Translations under genes and position numbers: made by a program
The notes under the pieces: generated by a model
The model's database searches: none
Seen by the model: only the letters and a program-made list of their open reading frames with translations
What the model was told of the DNA's origin: nothing
Origin: Topomyia yanbarensis
Lineage: Eukaryota > Arthropoda > Insecta > Diptera > Culicidae
Reading direction: 5' to 3'
Length of the DNA stretch: 64,000 bases
Assembly: GCF_030247195.1 (NCBI RefSeq)
Contig: NC_080670.1
Coordinates: forward strand, 211,222,546 to 211,286,545
Shown: in pieces, positions 23,206-34,040 of the stretch
How the letters are laid out: every line of letters starts with the position of its first letter
How positions within the stretch are numbered: position 1 is the first letter of the stretch

Positions 23206-24000
23206 CATCAATTAACAATTTCAATATGGACAGAAAAAAAAATATTTTCCTGCAAAAGTGAGCATATACCGTAGCCAGATATCCAAGCACGTCCTTTGTC
23301 TGCGAGTCGTTTTACATTTTATTACGGTACAGTTCAAATAGTCATATATGACGTGATGGAAGCGGGACCGGGTGAAAGAGGCAATATTTGCCAATAGAGT
23401 AATTTATATCGTAAATGGAATGCAACCCAGTTTTCTCTTTGTTCGGTTCAGCTGGTTCCATGGAGACGCACTGTGGCTTTCCGACAGTGTATTTTTTTGT
23501 TTTGATTGTCAAATTTCACGTCTACATCTATTCGAACTTTAAGGATGCAATGTCAGAAAACTTGTTACTTGACGCTGATCAAAATGAAAACAAATTTTTT
23601 AAGAACAATATCTCAACATCAATATCAGATAAGATATAATAAAGGAATTTGCACTATAGAACAGCGTAAAAAGCAAAGGTCCTAGAATACTACCCTGTCA
23701 TACATCGTTAAAGAGAGCTCTGAAACTAGGCCCAAATTAGTAATATACAAAACTATTCTGAAACACTTCCAAAAATGGAGTTATTATGCTTGAAGGCAAT
23801 ACAAATTCGGATTCATTTATTCTGAATTTGTAGGCCAGCAACAAATTGATATTTGCAATTATTGATCTTTTCTTGGTCTCAATTTAATGCAAAATTTGAT
23901 AAATTTTTGCACATTATATTGACGAAATAATTGAGTCAAATCCTGAGTTTTGGATTCTGTTTGTTTTCTTGAGCCTAATCTGCATTGATTTGCGTATTCT
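23206..24000. other. Spacer without recognised genes
   Basis: No exon, TIR or satellite recognised. A 74-codon frame at 23415-23639 contains a hydrophobic stretch but lacks splice context or similarity I know. Confidence 0.4.
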
Positions 24001-25362
24001 AAATAAACACACACTACTCACATTGCATAAATTTACAGATAATCCTGCGGTTTTCTTACAGCATTGCGTCCCAGGATGTAGTCTTTCTAGAGCAGAGGTC
24101 CCCATCTGCCACGTGTGTCGCACAACAAGTGGTTCTTCTTCCCACCGCACCGACACGTTCACTGTTCACCCGCGAACTATTCTTCCTTACAATTATCCTA
24201 CCACGACACACGAAAGAAAAGAACTTCGCTGCCAGGCAACTATCTCCGGATGTTTGCTCGATGTATTATCAATTTTTCTTAGCTAGCGAAAATTACGAAC
24301 CACACACGTACGTCATAATCATAGCATGCCATTTTTTTTTTCTCTCGACCGCACTTTGGCATTGTGTCAGCCCCAAAATGCTAAACAATGTACGACGGCA
24401 GGCCGAAAAGTGTTTCTTCGTTCTCTTCCTCTACTTCTGTATTTTCCTCGGATTTCTAATTATAACCTAAACTGCTCTACCGCTCTCGGATTGTGGTCAA
24501 GTTTTACGTCTTGCACTATCAATGTCAATTTGGGAGAAAACACAGCTGCCCACAGTCCACCGGCCGGCGGTGGTTGGGCTCGGGTTCATTATGATTTGCG
24601 AACGCGCGCGCCAACGGCGCCCACGAAACCGGATCACTCTGACGCTAGTTTGGACAGTATTAAGTATGCTCGGTTATTCGATGATGATGATGATGATGAT
24701 GATGGAACCTACTTCCAGCTAGACCAGGTGAGGAGCGAATTCTTCACTGTTTCTCCGCGGCGGAATATCGATCACCGACACCACTCCCCGAAGCCGTGGG
24801 AGGTATCGAAAGTTGCCTATGTAAACATTTGTGCGTCTCCATCACTTGTCCCGTCGGACTTCCGAGCTTCCCCTAACCCGCAACCTGACGACGAGCCCAT
24901 GTAAATTATCCTTCTTTTCCACCCGACAGCACTAGCACAAAAACACACTCCAGGAGTACAATCATCGACCACGACCAGGAAGGGTGTCCCCTCACCTTAT
25001 TGTATTGTTCACCCAACTCAGGTAGAACTTCATTGTTTCTATCTCCTTCCGCTCAAACGCTTGCTGCTGCTGGTTCAGACTAGACTGATTCAATCCTGCA
25101 CCAGGCACTACACTGCGACGGCAGGCACCGGTGCACATACCGACGGCTACGATGAACCCGTCCCCGAGACAGACCGCGTCCCGGAGAACCGAACACTCCC
25201 CACGGGAAGGCCTAAGTTATGTTAATTCACCTGCCAGTAGAGGGTTAGAAGAAGAAAAAATATCCCGACCACATATCGCGAGTTCCGATTAAAATCTTCC
25301 GCTTCGGACAACGGTTGCACGTGAACTGACCCCGACCGAACGACCAACCAACCAACCAACCG
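24000..25362. other. GC-richer island with microsatellites; possible promoter/UTR DNA
   Basis: GC content rises clearly, with CG-rich words (GCGCGCGCCAACGGCGCCCA near 24604), a (GAT)n run at about 24679-24702 and a (CCAA)n run at 25343-25362. A 192-codon plus frame (24326-24904) crosses the GAT run as poly-Asp and has no recognisable domain. Frames are open on both strands, as expected from composition. I interpret the island as regulatory or 5' UTR sequence of an unidentified gene. Confidence 0.35.
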
Positions 25363-25611
25363 ATGCAACTCCTTCGACTGGGGAAAAGAAGGATGCAAAC
25401 CAAACCGTTGGAAAACGATGACGACGAGACACAACAGCTGAGTTCCCGCGCGCGCGATGTGCTCCAAAACGGTTCACAACAGGTCGCGGAGACGGAGGCG
25501 GTGGCGACGGCGGCGACGGAACCTGTTGGAGCGCGATGCGATGAAAACAAAACATTAACACTTCCGATCGATCAGCTGTCGGTGCGAACACTCTCACCGC
25601 TCATGCGCTCA
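25363..25611 (+). CDS. Candidate first exon, product unknown
   Basis: A plus-strand frame starts at ATG 25363 and stays open to a possible donor, CGCTCAAG|GTAACT, at 25612 (the in-frame stop lies inside the putative intron). The encoded stretch is hydrophilic, begins MQLLRLGKRRMQTKPLEN, then acidic DDDETQQ, then Ala/Thr/Glu-rich. No domain is recognised. Minus-strand frames are also open here, so coding status is uncertain; it could equally be a 5' UTR exon. Confidence 0.2.
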
Positions 25612-26200
25612 AGGTAACTCACTCACTCTCACGGCTGTGAGATTTCCCGTTGGAAGTACGTGCACGGTGGGTTCGAGTTGTACCGGTTTAGGTTGAAAGG
25701 ATTTGTATAACAACAAAAATCTATCCTTTTTCTTCCTATAAAGCGTAGCGTAGAATCTGTCGGATATTGACGATTTCTGTTATTGCACTACACTAACCCT
25801 TGTTTGAGCTCTCTAACAGCTTCGAATTAAAAAGTCGAAATAAGAGTGCAATTAGTTTTCAGTTGAGAGAGGTAATATACAATATTTTTAATTTGGTGCT
25901 GTTGAACTATGATCAACAGCACCAAATTTAAAAAAGAATCGAAACGAAATCGTTTACAATGGAGTGTTTATAACTAAGCTTCCAACTACCGAAGACAACC
26001 TTCTACTTCTTCCCGAGCAAACAAATCATATATCACTCATCGTTTAGTTTCAAAAGCAGAAAGATGAACTATTGTCAAATTTAATGGCCAAAACTTAGGT
26101 CTTTTCGCATCAAACCGAATATTCGCTAGGTGGAACGTTTGTTAAAAGTTTTTAAGGCTTAGGCATATGAGTCACCTTTATCCAGTTTCGTCATATAAGG
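25612..26200. other. Spacer containing a perfect hairpin
   Basis: No gene recognised. Contains the hairpin at 25890-25928, annotated separately. If the 25.61 kb donor is real this is intron. Confidence 0.4.
25890..25928. repeat. Perfect 16 bp hairpin with 7 nt loop
   Basis: AATTTGGTGCTGTTGA (25890-25905), loop ACTATGA, TCAACAGCACCAAATT (25913-25928). The arms match perfectly, far beyond chance for this composition. No T-rich tail or other terminator logic applies in a eukaryote. It could be a minimal palindromic element or a structured RNA. Confidence 0.8.
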
Positions 26201-26770
26201 CACTCAGTACTGATAACGTTCAACATATTGTTCCAAGTGCCAAAAATCATTTTATATGACAATCCGCAACACATCGTTGGGTGTGACAGCAATAGAATCA
26301 AGATCGCCGTGTTTGTAGACGATTGGAATATTGAGATACGACTACACGATCTGACACCGCTTATTTGCGATAAGGCCTTCAAATTCTTTGTGCCGCATTA
26401 CAGAAAGGATTCCTCAGTTCCAAAAGATACATGATCTTCGTATCTTATTTTGCAATACAAAAACAATGGAGTTCCACAGACAACACATTGCACTTATCAA
26501 GAACAAATTCCTACCTGCTCGTTCTACGATCGAATGATAAAGTATCGTAAACCATCCAAAGCGTCCCCCAAGCCAAACTTATCTCCTGTTATCAGCTACA
26601 AACGTCTTCAACTCTGCCCGGCTCCACAAAAGTTTGCAACATTTGTGGTATTTGTTATAATAATGACAACCGTTAAACTACAGAAAATGCACCAAATACC
26701 TCCAAATCAATAGCCAGCGCATCTGACCAAGAGCACTAAGAATTATACGATAACTTGAGAGAAATGAATG
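26200..26770 (+). pseudogene. Non-LTR ORF1 relic (RRM-like region and C-terminus)
   Basis: A 68-codon frame at 26228-26434 contains NIEIRLHDLTPLICDKAF (from 26328), matching the ORF1 motif at 6.7 and 33.9 kb. Further on, 26.58-26.8 kb carries the ORF1 tail of the type CCTCCAAATCAATAGCCAG and, after stops, NLREMNDRQRYNMRSPRATK. The tail is duplicated just downstream. Several stops and frameshifts; not functional. Confidence 0.45.
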
Positions 26771-27579
26771 ACCGCCAAAGATACAATATGAGATCTCCTC
26801 GGGCCACAAAGTGATAACCTTCCATACAAAAGTCGAAGAAACCCTCAAAAGTGGCCCGAATTTGATGAAAACTTCACATTGAGGTAATATTGGGGCGCTG
26901 AATTCATATTTGACGTTAAATTTTTATTTTTTCACCTCAAAATTTTGGCACTAAGGGTGGTTCCAAAACTCAACATTTACGAATATAAAGTTCACTATAT
27001 CTGAAAATTCGGTTTAAAAAAAATTAATGTGGTGAATTTTTAGCAGAACACGCATTTTTTTTAAATTTTAATACTTATATCCGGTTATCAACTACAACCG
27101 TCCTCAACTCTCCCCTGCTCCACAAAAGTCTGCAACATTTGCAGTATTTGTTCAGATAATTGTCATTGTGCCGTTAAACTACAGAAACTGCATCCAATAC
27201 CTCCAAAAAATAGCCAGCCCATCTGACCAGGAGCACTAAGAATTATACGATAACTTGAGAAAAATGAATGACCCCCAAGATACAGTCGGAAAGGAAGCAA
27301 ACATTATCCCGATATGAGATCTCGCCGCGCAACACAGTGATTACCTTCCATACAAAAGTCAAAGAAACCCTCAAGTGGCCCGAATTTGATAAAAACTGCA
27401 CATTGAGGTAACTTTGGGGCGCTAAATTCATATTTGACGATAACCTCAAATTTTTGACACTTGGAGTGGTTCGAAAACTCAACATTTACGAATAAAAAGT
27501 GCATTATATCTGAAAATTCATTTTCAAAAAATTTGGCGTTGTGAACTTTTTTAGAATACATTTTTTTTAAGTGTTGATA
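26580..27579. repeat. Tandem direct duplication, about 500 bp period
   Basis: Copy 1 (about 26580-27074) and copy 2 (about 27078-27579) align along their length. Shared blocks include CTGCTCCACAAAAGTCTGCA (copy 1 CCGGCTCCACAAAAGTTTGCA), GCACTAAGAATTATACGATA, CCTTCCATACAAAAGTC, GTGGCCCGAATTTGAT, TTGAGGTAA.TTTGGGGCGCT and AACTCAACATTTACGAATA. Each copy includes the tail of the LINE ORF1 relic plus its 3' flank. Divergence is moderate, with small indels, so the duplication is not recent. Confidence 0.8.
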
Positions 27580-29800
27580 ATGCTGAGAGACATGTATAAA
27601 TTGTATTACGAACTCTGGGCAATCAAAAACTACCACGCGTCTCCTTCAGACATATCATGAAAAATCACTATTTTTCATACCTCGAGGCAGAAAGAGACAA
27701 AAAAGTACAGCCACTTTGAACATTATACATTTAATTTAATGCACGATATTCAAGTGAGAAGAAAGGCTTGTGTCAATTAAATTGATTGGCAAGTATAAGT
27801 CCAGCGAATAACCTTTCAAATGAAACCAGTTCGAACTTTATCGGAATCTTAGCTGATAAGATATATTTATTTGAATAACACAAGTTTGCATAGTTTTTTC
27901 CCAGAATATTTAACCTCCGAAGTTCTGTAAAAAATCTATCTTTTGTCTTCATGACTTAATATTTTGAGAAGACTATTCAATCTGTTTACAGAAAAAAAAG
28001 TTATTTCATGAAAAATTCAAAATAAAATTTTGAGGTTTTGTCCGGCTAGGCGACACTATGCGCCATAGCAACAAGTTGCTTATAGCAGATTGAAGAGGGT
28101 GCTATCATCCCGAAAATAAGCGGAATGAATTCATTATCTTCATTGTGCTGTTATTCCCTTGATTTACCCTGTATCTACAATATGGGAAATTTCGTCTTTT
28201 TAGACTCATATTTCAAAGTAAAAAATCAGACCAACATTTCAGGTCTTAGAATCTTTGATCTGTGTGTTGAAGATCATAATTTATGGATTACTGGTCTTGT
28301 ATCCTTGAAATAGAGACCTAGACATCTTGAATCCAAAAAAAAACGTTAAAACGTTATCAAATGTATGTATCCGTCAGTACTTTTTTTGTTATATTGACTT
28401 GAATTTTAACTAAAACAAGCTGTTGCAAATCTGTACAGAATCCCGTGTTCTAGAAACCTTCCTACATCACAAAAGTTCCTAATTTGTTCCGAGCATATGA
28501 AAAATGCCATACAGAACATATTTTTCCTGAATACAGCGAAAGTAGAAACCAATGAACGAAATGATGTCTCGAAATGATCGAGTTTTGATTTGATTACAGA
28601 CTAACGATAGTTTGATTTTATGAATTCGCAATGCTATTTCAATAATAAAGTTGCATGCAACCCGATCTCAACATCAATCACTGTCTTCTTCCAATAGTTT
28701 TAAAAGGATATGAAAGAATGTACTTCCTCCATCAATTTTTGACAAAAAGTAAAATTATCAGTCAGGGGATCCAAACAACTTTATATTTTTAAATTGTGTA
28801 AGCGCACTCAAATTCTTCTGAACAAACTATTCAATTCAGCTCAATAATGTTTTGTAACGCAAACAAAATTCGTCGAAGTCGATTTCTTACCAACTATATT
28901 AAATTGAAGTTTTGGCCAGGGTTGTAGACAATAAAATTGTACGTCAGATACTCACTTTCATTAATATTTGATGTCCTCTCCGGTCTCCTTGTAGGTCCGC
29001 GGCAAGCACATTAAACACAGCATGCGAACGCGAGGTTTATCTGGAAATCAACGACTGCAACTGCGGGTTGTTTTAGAAATCTGTAAATCAAGGCTAATTG
29101 TTTTCTTTCAAATTCAATTTCTTTTTTTTTTGTATCCATAAACCTGCACGTAGTTCACTTTAATTCACACTAACTATATCATATTCACTTCAATTGGTTT
29201 GACTAGGATATTTATTGCACTTGGTATGTTAATGTTGATGTCCGTGTTAGGGATTCTATTTTCGCTGCACTTCAGGTAACAAGAAATCATTATTGCTTAT
29301 GGAAAAAGCAATGCAACCAACACATATCTGTTCCCGTTTCTAATAGATTTTCAATTGGTATCTGTTCAGAAGTTTATGGCAAAAATTAGATCACCTACCA
29401 CCTTCTGTACAGCTCTAGTCAGTCAGATAGGCCACCAATAACAAATGTCACCAGAAACGAATGGCACAAAAAAACGTTTTACCAGTAAAAGCCAAGCAAC
29501 GCCTTGATTCTACATTCCGTGGCAAAACTTGACTTTCTTTTTCAGCAGAATTCACAGCTGATTCCTAGTGTACATGAGAATTGCAGAAATAGTGCTATTA
29601 TCATACTGGCTATTTATTCCGATTATTAAAATTGAAGTTCCCGTACAATTTAAAAAGCGCAAAGAAAATAATCACCAATAAAATAAATATTCGAAACAGG
29701 CGTGTTCCATTTACAGTACATCACAACATGTCAATCGATGTAAGCCTGAACTCGCGCCGGATTCCTTTGCGTTTTCCTACCCGGCTGTTATACATTTATT
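27580..29800. other. AT-rich spacer without recognised genes
   Basis: Only short frames of no recognisable family. A pyrimidine-rich CTCTCCGGTCTCCTTGTAG at 28977-28995 could serve as a plus-strand splice acceptor, but the following 60 nt has no supported reading frame. Otherwise unremarkable. Confidence 0.4.
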
Positions 29801-30230
29801 GATAGGATTAACGCTCCATTACAATAAGAAGCTTACCTGCAGCATGATGACTGACACGTGGTTAATGTTCACGGTCCAGCTCCGGCTCCATCCCTTCCTT
29901 GTCGTCGGCTGGCTACTCTCGGTCGATCACCTGTGCTGTTGTTCGGGATGCAGGCTGCGTGATATGGGTCCGCACATCGGTGTCACAACGGTAGGTAGCG
30001 CGCGACGCATTGCAATCATGATCCAAACATTCCTACCCACCCGATAGCACAGAACTGTCGCATATATGCGAATAATGCTGGCGGGTGGGTAGGAATTTGT
30101 CTCTTCGCCTCCGCGCGGCCGTCGCAAATTGGACTACCGAATACTTACTCATTTCTGGAAGATAAGAAGACAACGAAAGGGCGGGATTAGAAAGGTTGGT
30201 AAAATTGGTTGTGCGATGCAAAACGTGAAA
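29800..30230 (-). promoter_or_regulatory. GC-rich island with minus-strand splice signals
   Basis: On the minus strand, CATGCTGCAG|GTAAGC (donor beginning at 29834) and TCTTCTTATCTTCCAG|AAATGA|GTAAGT (about 30168-30140) are strong splice-like signals. No frame stays open between them: all three contain stops. A non-coding 5' exon or promoter region is therefore more likely than a coding exon. Contains the hairpin at about 30029-30102. Confidence 0.3.
30029..30102. repeat. Inverted repeat ATTCCTACCCACCCG
   Basis: ATTCCTACCCACCCG (about 30029-30043) and CGGGTGGGTAGGAAT (about 30081-30095) are perfect 15 bp arms. Between them lies a smaller palindrome, CGCATATATGCG (about 30058-30069). Nested perfect palindromes in a GC-rich, splice-signal-rich segment suggest a protein-binding or RNA-structure element rather than chance. 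Confidence 0.7.
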
Positions 30231-31080
30231 TCAACGGAGACGCGTGGTAGGTTATAATTCACAACATATCATTCGCTCTTCTGGGTTACTTTTACTCGAG
30301 AGCACGCCCACAGGTTTCATGTGAATTGTTTCGCTATAGAAGCATTTTTAATAAATGTGATAAATAGAATATTTCTTAGGTCGAAACGGTGATTTTCAAA
30401 ATATTATCTTTGTTTTAATGGAGCCGCAAAGTGCATTTTAAACATTGTTTTAATGGTGATATCTGGTGCTTTAAACTCATTTTTCAAGCTCTCTTGTTTG
30501 AAAATAATGCTTTTATCCTAATCCAAAATAATAACCAAAATAAGTTTATTTATACCTTTACATATTTACAAAGCACCATACTCCTCCATTAGTATGAATA
30601 CTAACTTTTAATTTCTGCATGAATGGTAAAATATGTTATTTTGACCAATAAGCGAAAACAGATTTCAATCGTCACATTTTCTTAAGGAAATTTTTAAAAC
30701 AGAACCATTCATGTCAAAAACCCAGAAACAAGTCTCGATTCATGCCATTCATCTTAAAGAGCACAGTGTACCACGCGTCTCCACAAATATCAAAATACTG
30801 TCAATCAAAAGGACCGAGCTGGAAATGAGCCTTAGTAACGATATTCTATAGAAAAACGGTTCAACATTTCACGAATGGAAACTCAATTCCATAACTTAAA
30901 ACCAAACCCTCAATTTTCCTATCCGAAAATTATAGACCGCTGCATTGGAAAAGTGGAGGCATGCAGATTACAATTCAGCGGATATAATAGTAGAGTAAAT
31001 GCACAGAACAAAACAGAAGCACAAAAAATACACACACACACCATCAACAACATCAAGAACAACAGCAAAACAAAAATCTG
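30231..31080. other. Non-coding stretch
   Basis: No exon recognised. Contains a CA-rich run, ACACACACACCATCAACAAC, near 31030-31049. Would be intron of the putative minus-strand gene if the exon pair at 31.1/32.9 kb is real. Confidence 0.35.
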
Positions 31081-31094
31081 AACGCGACACTCAC

Positions 31095-31211
31095 TTTTTC
31101 CGCTGAGAGTCGCCGCCACCGCCCGCCATATCGTCGGAGGCAGGTTTTTCATTATCAACGACACCCTCCACAAATTGGACATGATAGCCGAGACGGGCCA
31201 AATTAAGCAAT
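31095..31211 (-). CDS. Candidate internal exon, product unknown
   Basis: On the minus strand a pyrimidine-rich acceptor, TTTCTTCTTATTTTCCCGTAG, precedes base 31211, and the exon ends at 31095 before donor AAAAA|GTGAGT. The 117 nt exon reads in one frame as LLNLARLGYHVQFVEGVV followed by an acidic/Gly-rich part (DNEKPASDDMAGGGG) and SQRKK. Its first base completes a codon begun in the candidate exon ending at 32737 (phase 2), and it ends in phase 2 itself. I do not recognise the family. Other frames are also open, which lowers certainty. Confidence 0.45.
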
Positions 31212-31559
31212 CTACGGGAAAATAAGAAGAAACAGAAAAAGAGAGAGAAAAAATGAAACATGAGATAGCATGACAACATGAAATGATGTTGAATTTGGGT
31301 TGGTTCGGGAAAGGGAATGTCACAAACCACAAAAAATCGTGGACTCTGCCGGTTTTGATTGAAGGTTTCTGGTTCATCTCAATAACAACGTAACGATTGG
31401 AACAGGACAAAAGGAGGCAACGGGAATCGTATGCAGTTACTGACTGGTACCGGTGGTGATCACAATGAGATGCAACATGGATACAATAATGATTGGAAAT
31501 CGAATCTGTTTTGTTTGGCATCTGTTTTCAGTCTCTGTTTTATTTAGTAAGATAGGTTA

Positions 31560-31650
31560 ACGGTTCGATTTCATCTCATCAGTATATGGTAGCCGACTAG
31601 ACCATCACATAGGTGACTTAACAGCACATATATTTGAATTCTTTGTACGG
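31560..31650. mobile_element. Decayed arm of the foldback family
   Basis: GGTTCGATTTCATCTCATCAGTATATGGTAGCCGACTAGACC resembles the copy at 35.88 kb (TTCATCTCATCAGTAAGTGG, then CAGCCGACTTGACC). It keeps the CTCATCAG core but has a different inner body, so it is a subfamily or a decayed copy. Confidence 0.4.
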
Positions 31651-31814
31651 TACAATATTTTTAAGTTTAACTATTCAGTAAAACTTCAGTCCAATTTACC
31701 CCATATTTGTAAGGAAAATATATGTATTCTTGTCTCAATTAACGATAGTTTTTTTCAAGCAAGTCACATTTTTTTCTCAAAGAACATCCAGAATTTAGAA
31801 GTTTTATTTTACAT

Positions 31815-32037
31815 TTCGTGCTCCACTCATCAGTAACTGACACCAACTTGGAGCCAGTTAGACGCTAAATCCAAACAGCTCCCACAATATATGCGGACGC
31901 CTCAAGCAACAGAGAAAACAACCATTTGTCTTTTGGCTTAAAAGCCAAGCGTCTGGAACTAAACGAAAAATTTGTTTAGTTTTTATCGTCGAACAGGCCC
32001 TAAGTTTGTTTCATTTACTGATGAGTTGAGCACAGTA
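31815..32037. mobile_element. MITE, about 220 bp
   Basis: GTGCTCCACTCATCAGTAA (about 31818-31836) and TTACTGATGAGTTGAGCAC (about 32015-32033) are imperfect inverted termini. The inner blocks are shared with 6975-7150. Non-coding and AT-rich. The termini share a CTCATCAG core with the foldback family, so the two may be related. Confidence 0.65.
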
Positions 32038-32730
32038 CAAAACAACTTTTCTAAGTAGTGCAGTCGTGCACAAATTAGGATGACTCAATTTTTTACTTTT
32101 TATAAAGCGATTAAATTTTTTACTTTCATATTTTGTGCAACAATATTATTGTAATGTTGATTAAAAAAATAATTTCTTTTGGATCAACTTTATCACAAAT
32201 TTCAATTGTAAAATGTATTATTCTTAAATTACATTACATGGCGACCGTGACAGGACACGCATCGGCAATCTTCGGATTCTTTATAATAAAAATTTAGTAT
32301 TCCAGCATCCGATAAAAAGCTCACTTTTCTTATGTGAATAAAAAATTTTCTGAGATCATTTTAAGCGAGACTAAGACTTTGCACTGAGTCTAAAATAAAA
32401 CAAATTGAAATTTACTTAAGTGAGTGTCAACAACTTTCTTACTAGCGACACGTGAACCATATCACGTTCCGAAGCGCACACGAATCCGCCAACTGGCGTG
32501 ACCACAATTCCTTGAGAAATCGAACTAATTGGATTCCATAACATAGTAACCACACTAGAAGCTCCGCAAAAAAATCCACCCACCATCGATTACTAACTCA
32601 CTATGCTCGCTTAAACCACAAACTCCTCGCGTCGTTTGTCGGGAGGGAGGATTTTAATTGGATGAAGCTCCTACTTTGTGTATCGATTCCGGAGGTCATT
32701 CCAGAACTCGTGGGAACCCCCCTACGCCGA
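32038..32730. other. Spacer
   Basis: AT-rich to about 32400, then moderately GC-rich. No supported gene. It would be intron between the candidate exons at 32.7 and 31.2 kb. Confidence 0.35.
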
Positions 32731-32736
32731 ACCTAC

Positions 32737-33050
32737 CCCTCGTTCTCGGATTCCTCCCCGGACTCTTCACCACCACCTTCGACGATTTTCGGAATCGTCA
32801 ACGTTGCCATCTTGGAAGTATCGGTCTCGTCACTTTCTACCACAGTCATAGCAGGTTCCTTAATTTCCAGCACCGACTGGACAATGTTCACCGACAAGGG
32901 CACCAACTGGGTTATGGTTGATCCCGGACTGCGCGAGGGTGACGACAGTTTCTTCACGACGCCGCTGATGCTAATTTTGACACTTTTTTCTGCTCTAGCT
33001 TCCCCACACAGGCATTTGGAATTCTTGAGGGAATTTAAGAGAATTAGCAC
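32737..33050 (-). CDS. Candidate 5' coding exon, acidic C-terminal part, product unknown
   Basis: On the minus strand a frame is open from about 33050 down to a donor, GAACGAGG-G|GTAGGT, at 32736 (the in-frame TAG lies in the donor). In-frame ATGs are at 32849 and 32810; the latter has good context, TCCAAGATGG. The encoded end is acidic: IPKIVEGGGEESGEESENEG. Codon choice is GC-ending and looks coding. The splice phase (2) matches the exon starting at 31211. A neighbouring frame (about 33126-33000) also looks partly coding, with CHECVVHLKRAN, so the 5' limit is unclear. Family unknown. Confidence 0.4.
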
Positions 33051-33126
33051 GTTTCAAATGAACAACACATTCGTGGCACTTGCCGTAGAACACTTCCAAA
33101 AAAATTTGGGCAGATCTAATCCATGA

Positions 33127-33735
33127 ATCACGATTTGAAAGTCACAAAACTACCGAAAACAACCTCCGTCCGAGAGCTCCGTTCCGAAGCACGACCGAAA
33201 ACAAATTGAATCGTCCGTGGTGCGACCACTTCCCAACAAACCTAGCGGGCACTTGTAAGGATTCCCCCCAGGTTGGTCTGTCGCAACCAGCGCGACTAAT
33301 TCAATTACTCCTGTCGTCTAGTGCTGGCATCGATTGGCCTAATTGACGAAGCAGGAGGACGACCTCAGCCAACAGACCTGTGCCCACGGGAACTGGCGTG
33401 ACGCGTCACGTGGATTATTCAATGATTATGCGTGCCGCGACCTGGTCGAAAGTGAAACACGACGTAAACAACCCCGGGGGAACGAGGATGGCCGCAGGTG
33501 ACCTTTGTCGTTTGTTTTTACCGTTGGAAAATGGAACTATCCAATGTTGGCTCTCTGTAACTTGACAACGATGGAGGTGTGATTTCAGATCAATAAAGTA
33601 GATCTGGAATAATAAGAAGAACAATGCATAATTCCAACAACACTTTTGAGAAAATGCCGGAAAAAGAATTGAAAACTTGTTAGCATTATGGCCAAAATAT
33701 GATTTCGTCAAACTTTTCATTCGCCAAGTGTTTAC
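33127..33735. other. Moderately GC-rich flank, possible promoter
   Basis: No exon recognised. Position and composition would fit the promoter and 5' UTR of the putative minus-strand gene, but no convincing TATA or initiator pair on that strand was identified. Confidence 0.25.
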
Positions 33736-33739
33736 AGTG

Positions 33740-34040
33740 AAGTGTACGGTAGCAAACCGGTATTTTTCGAGTTGCTTCGCTGATTGGCTTCAACTACTAA
33801 AACGAACGCTAACAACAGCAACTCGTAGCCCACAAAATGACAAAACATTAAAAATAAGCGATAACAGATCTCGGGCAGTAGAACGAGCACATGGATGAAC
33901 AGAAAACAAATCATGTAGTCTTACGTCGACTGTATCATCCTCCTCGTGGGCGGGAGCGTTATCACGTTCAACAAAGTGTGCAACGTTGTTGGTGTAGGTA
34001 AATTGGTCTTGTAAGATAAAAGTGTTTAACTGCCCCAATA
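33740..34040 (-). pseudogene. Non-LTR retrotransposon ORF1 relic (RRM-like)
   Basis: Minus-strand translation includes FVERDNAPAHEEDDTVDVRL then HDLF (about 33975-33905), the same 'D/E-V/I-RLHDL' strand seen in the relics at 6.7 and 26.3 kb. After a frameshift the frame continues toward 33700 with FATVHFTVN- and ANEKFDEIIFWP-like pieces. Frame breaks show it is dead. Confidence 0.4.

Noticed and set aside
24326..24904. 192-codon plus-strand frame with poly-Asp
   Set aside because: Poly-Asp is a GAT microsatellite; no domain, and antisense and shifted frames are equally open.
29835..30153. Coding exon between the minus-strand acceptor and donor
   Set aside because: All three frames contain stops, and the phase does not match the exon at 31.1 kb.
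30919..31521. 200-codon minus-strand frame
   Set aside because: Crosses a clear acceptor and donor in a frame other than the exon-like one; hydrophobic low-complexity translation of intron sequence.
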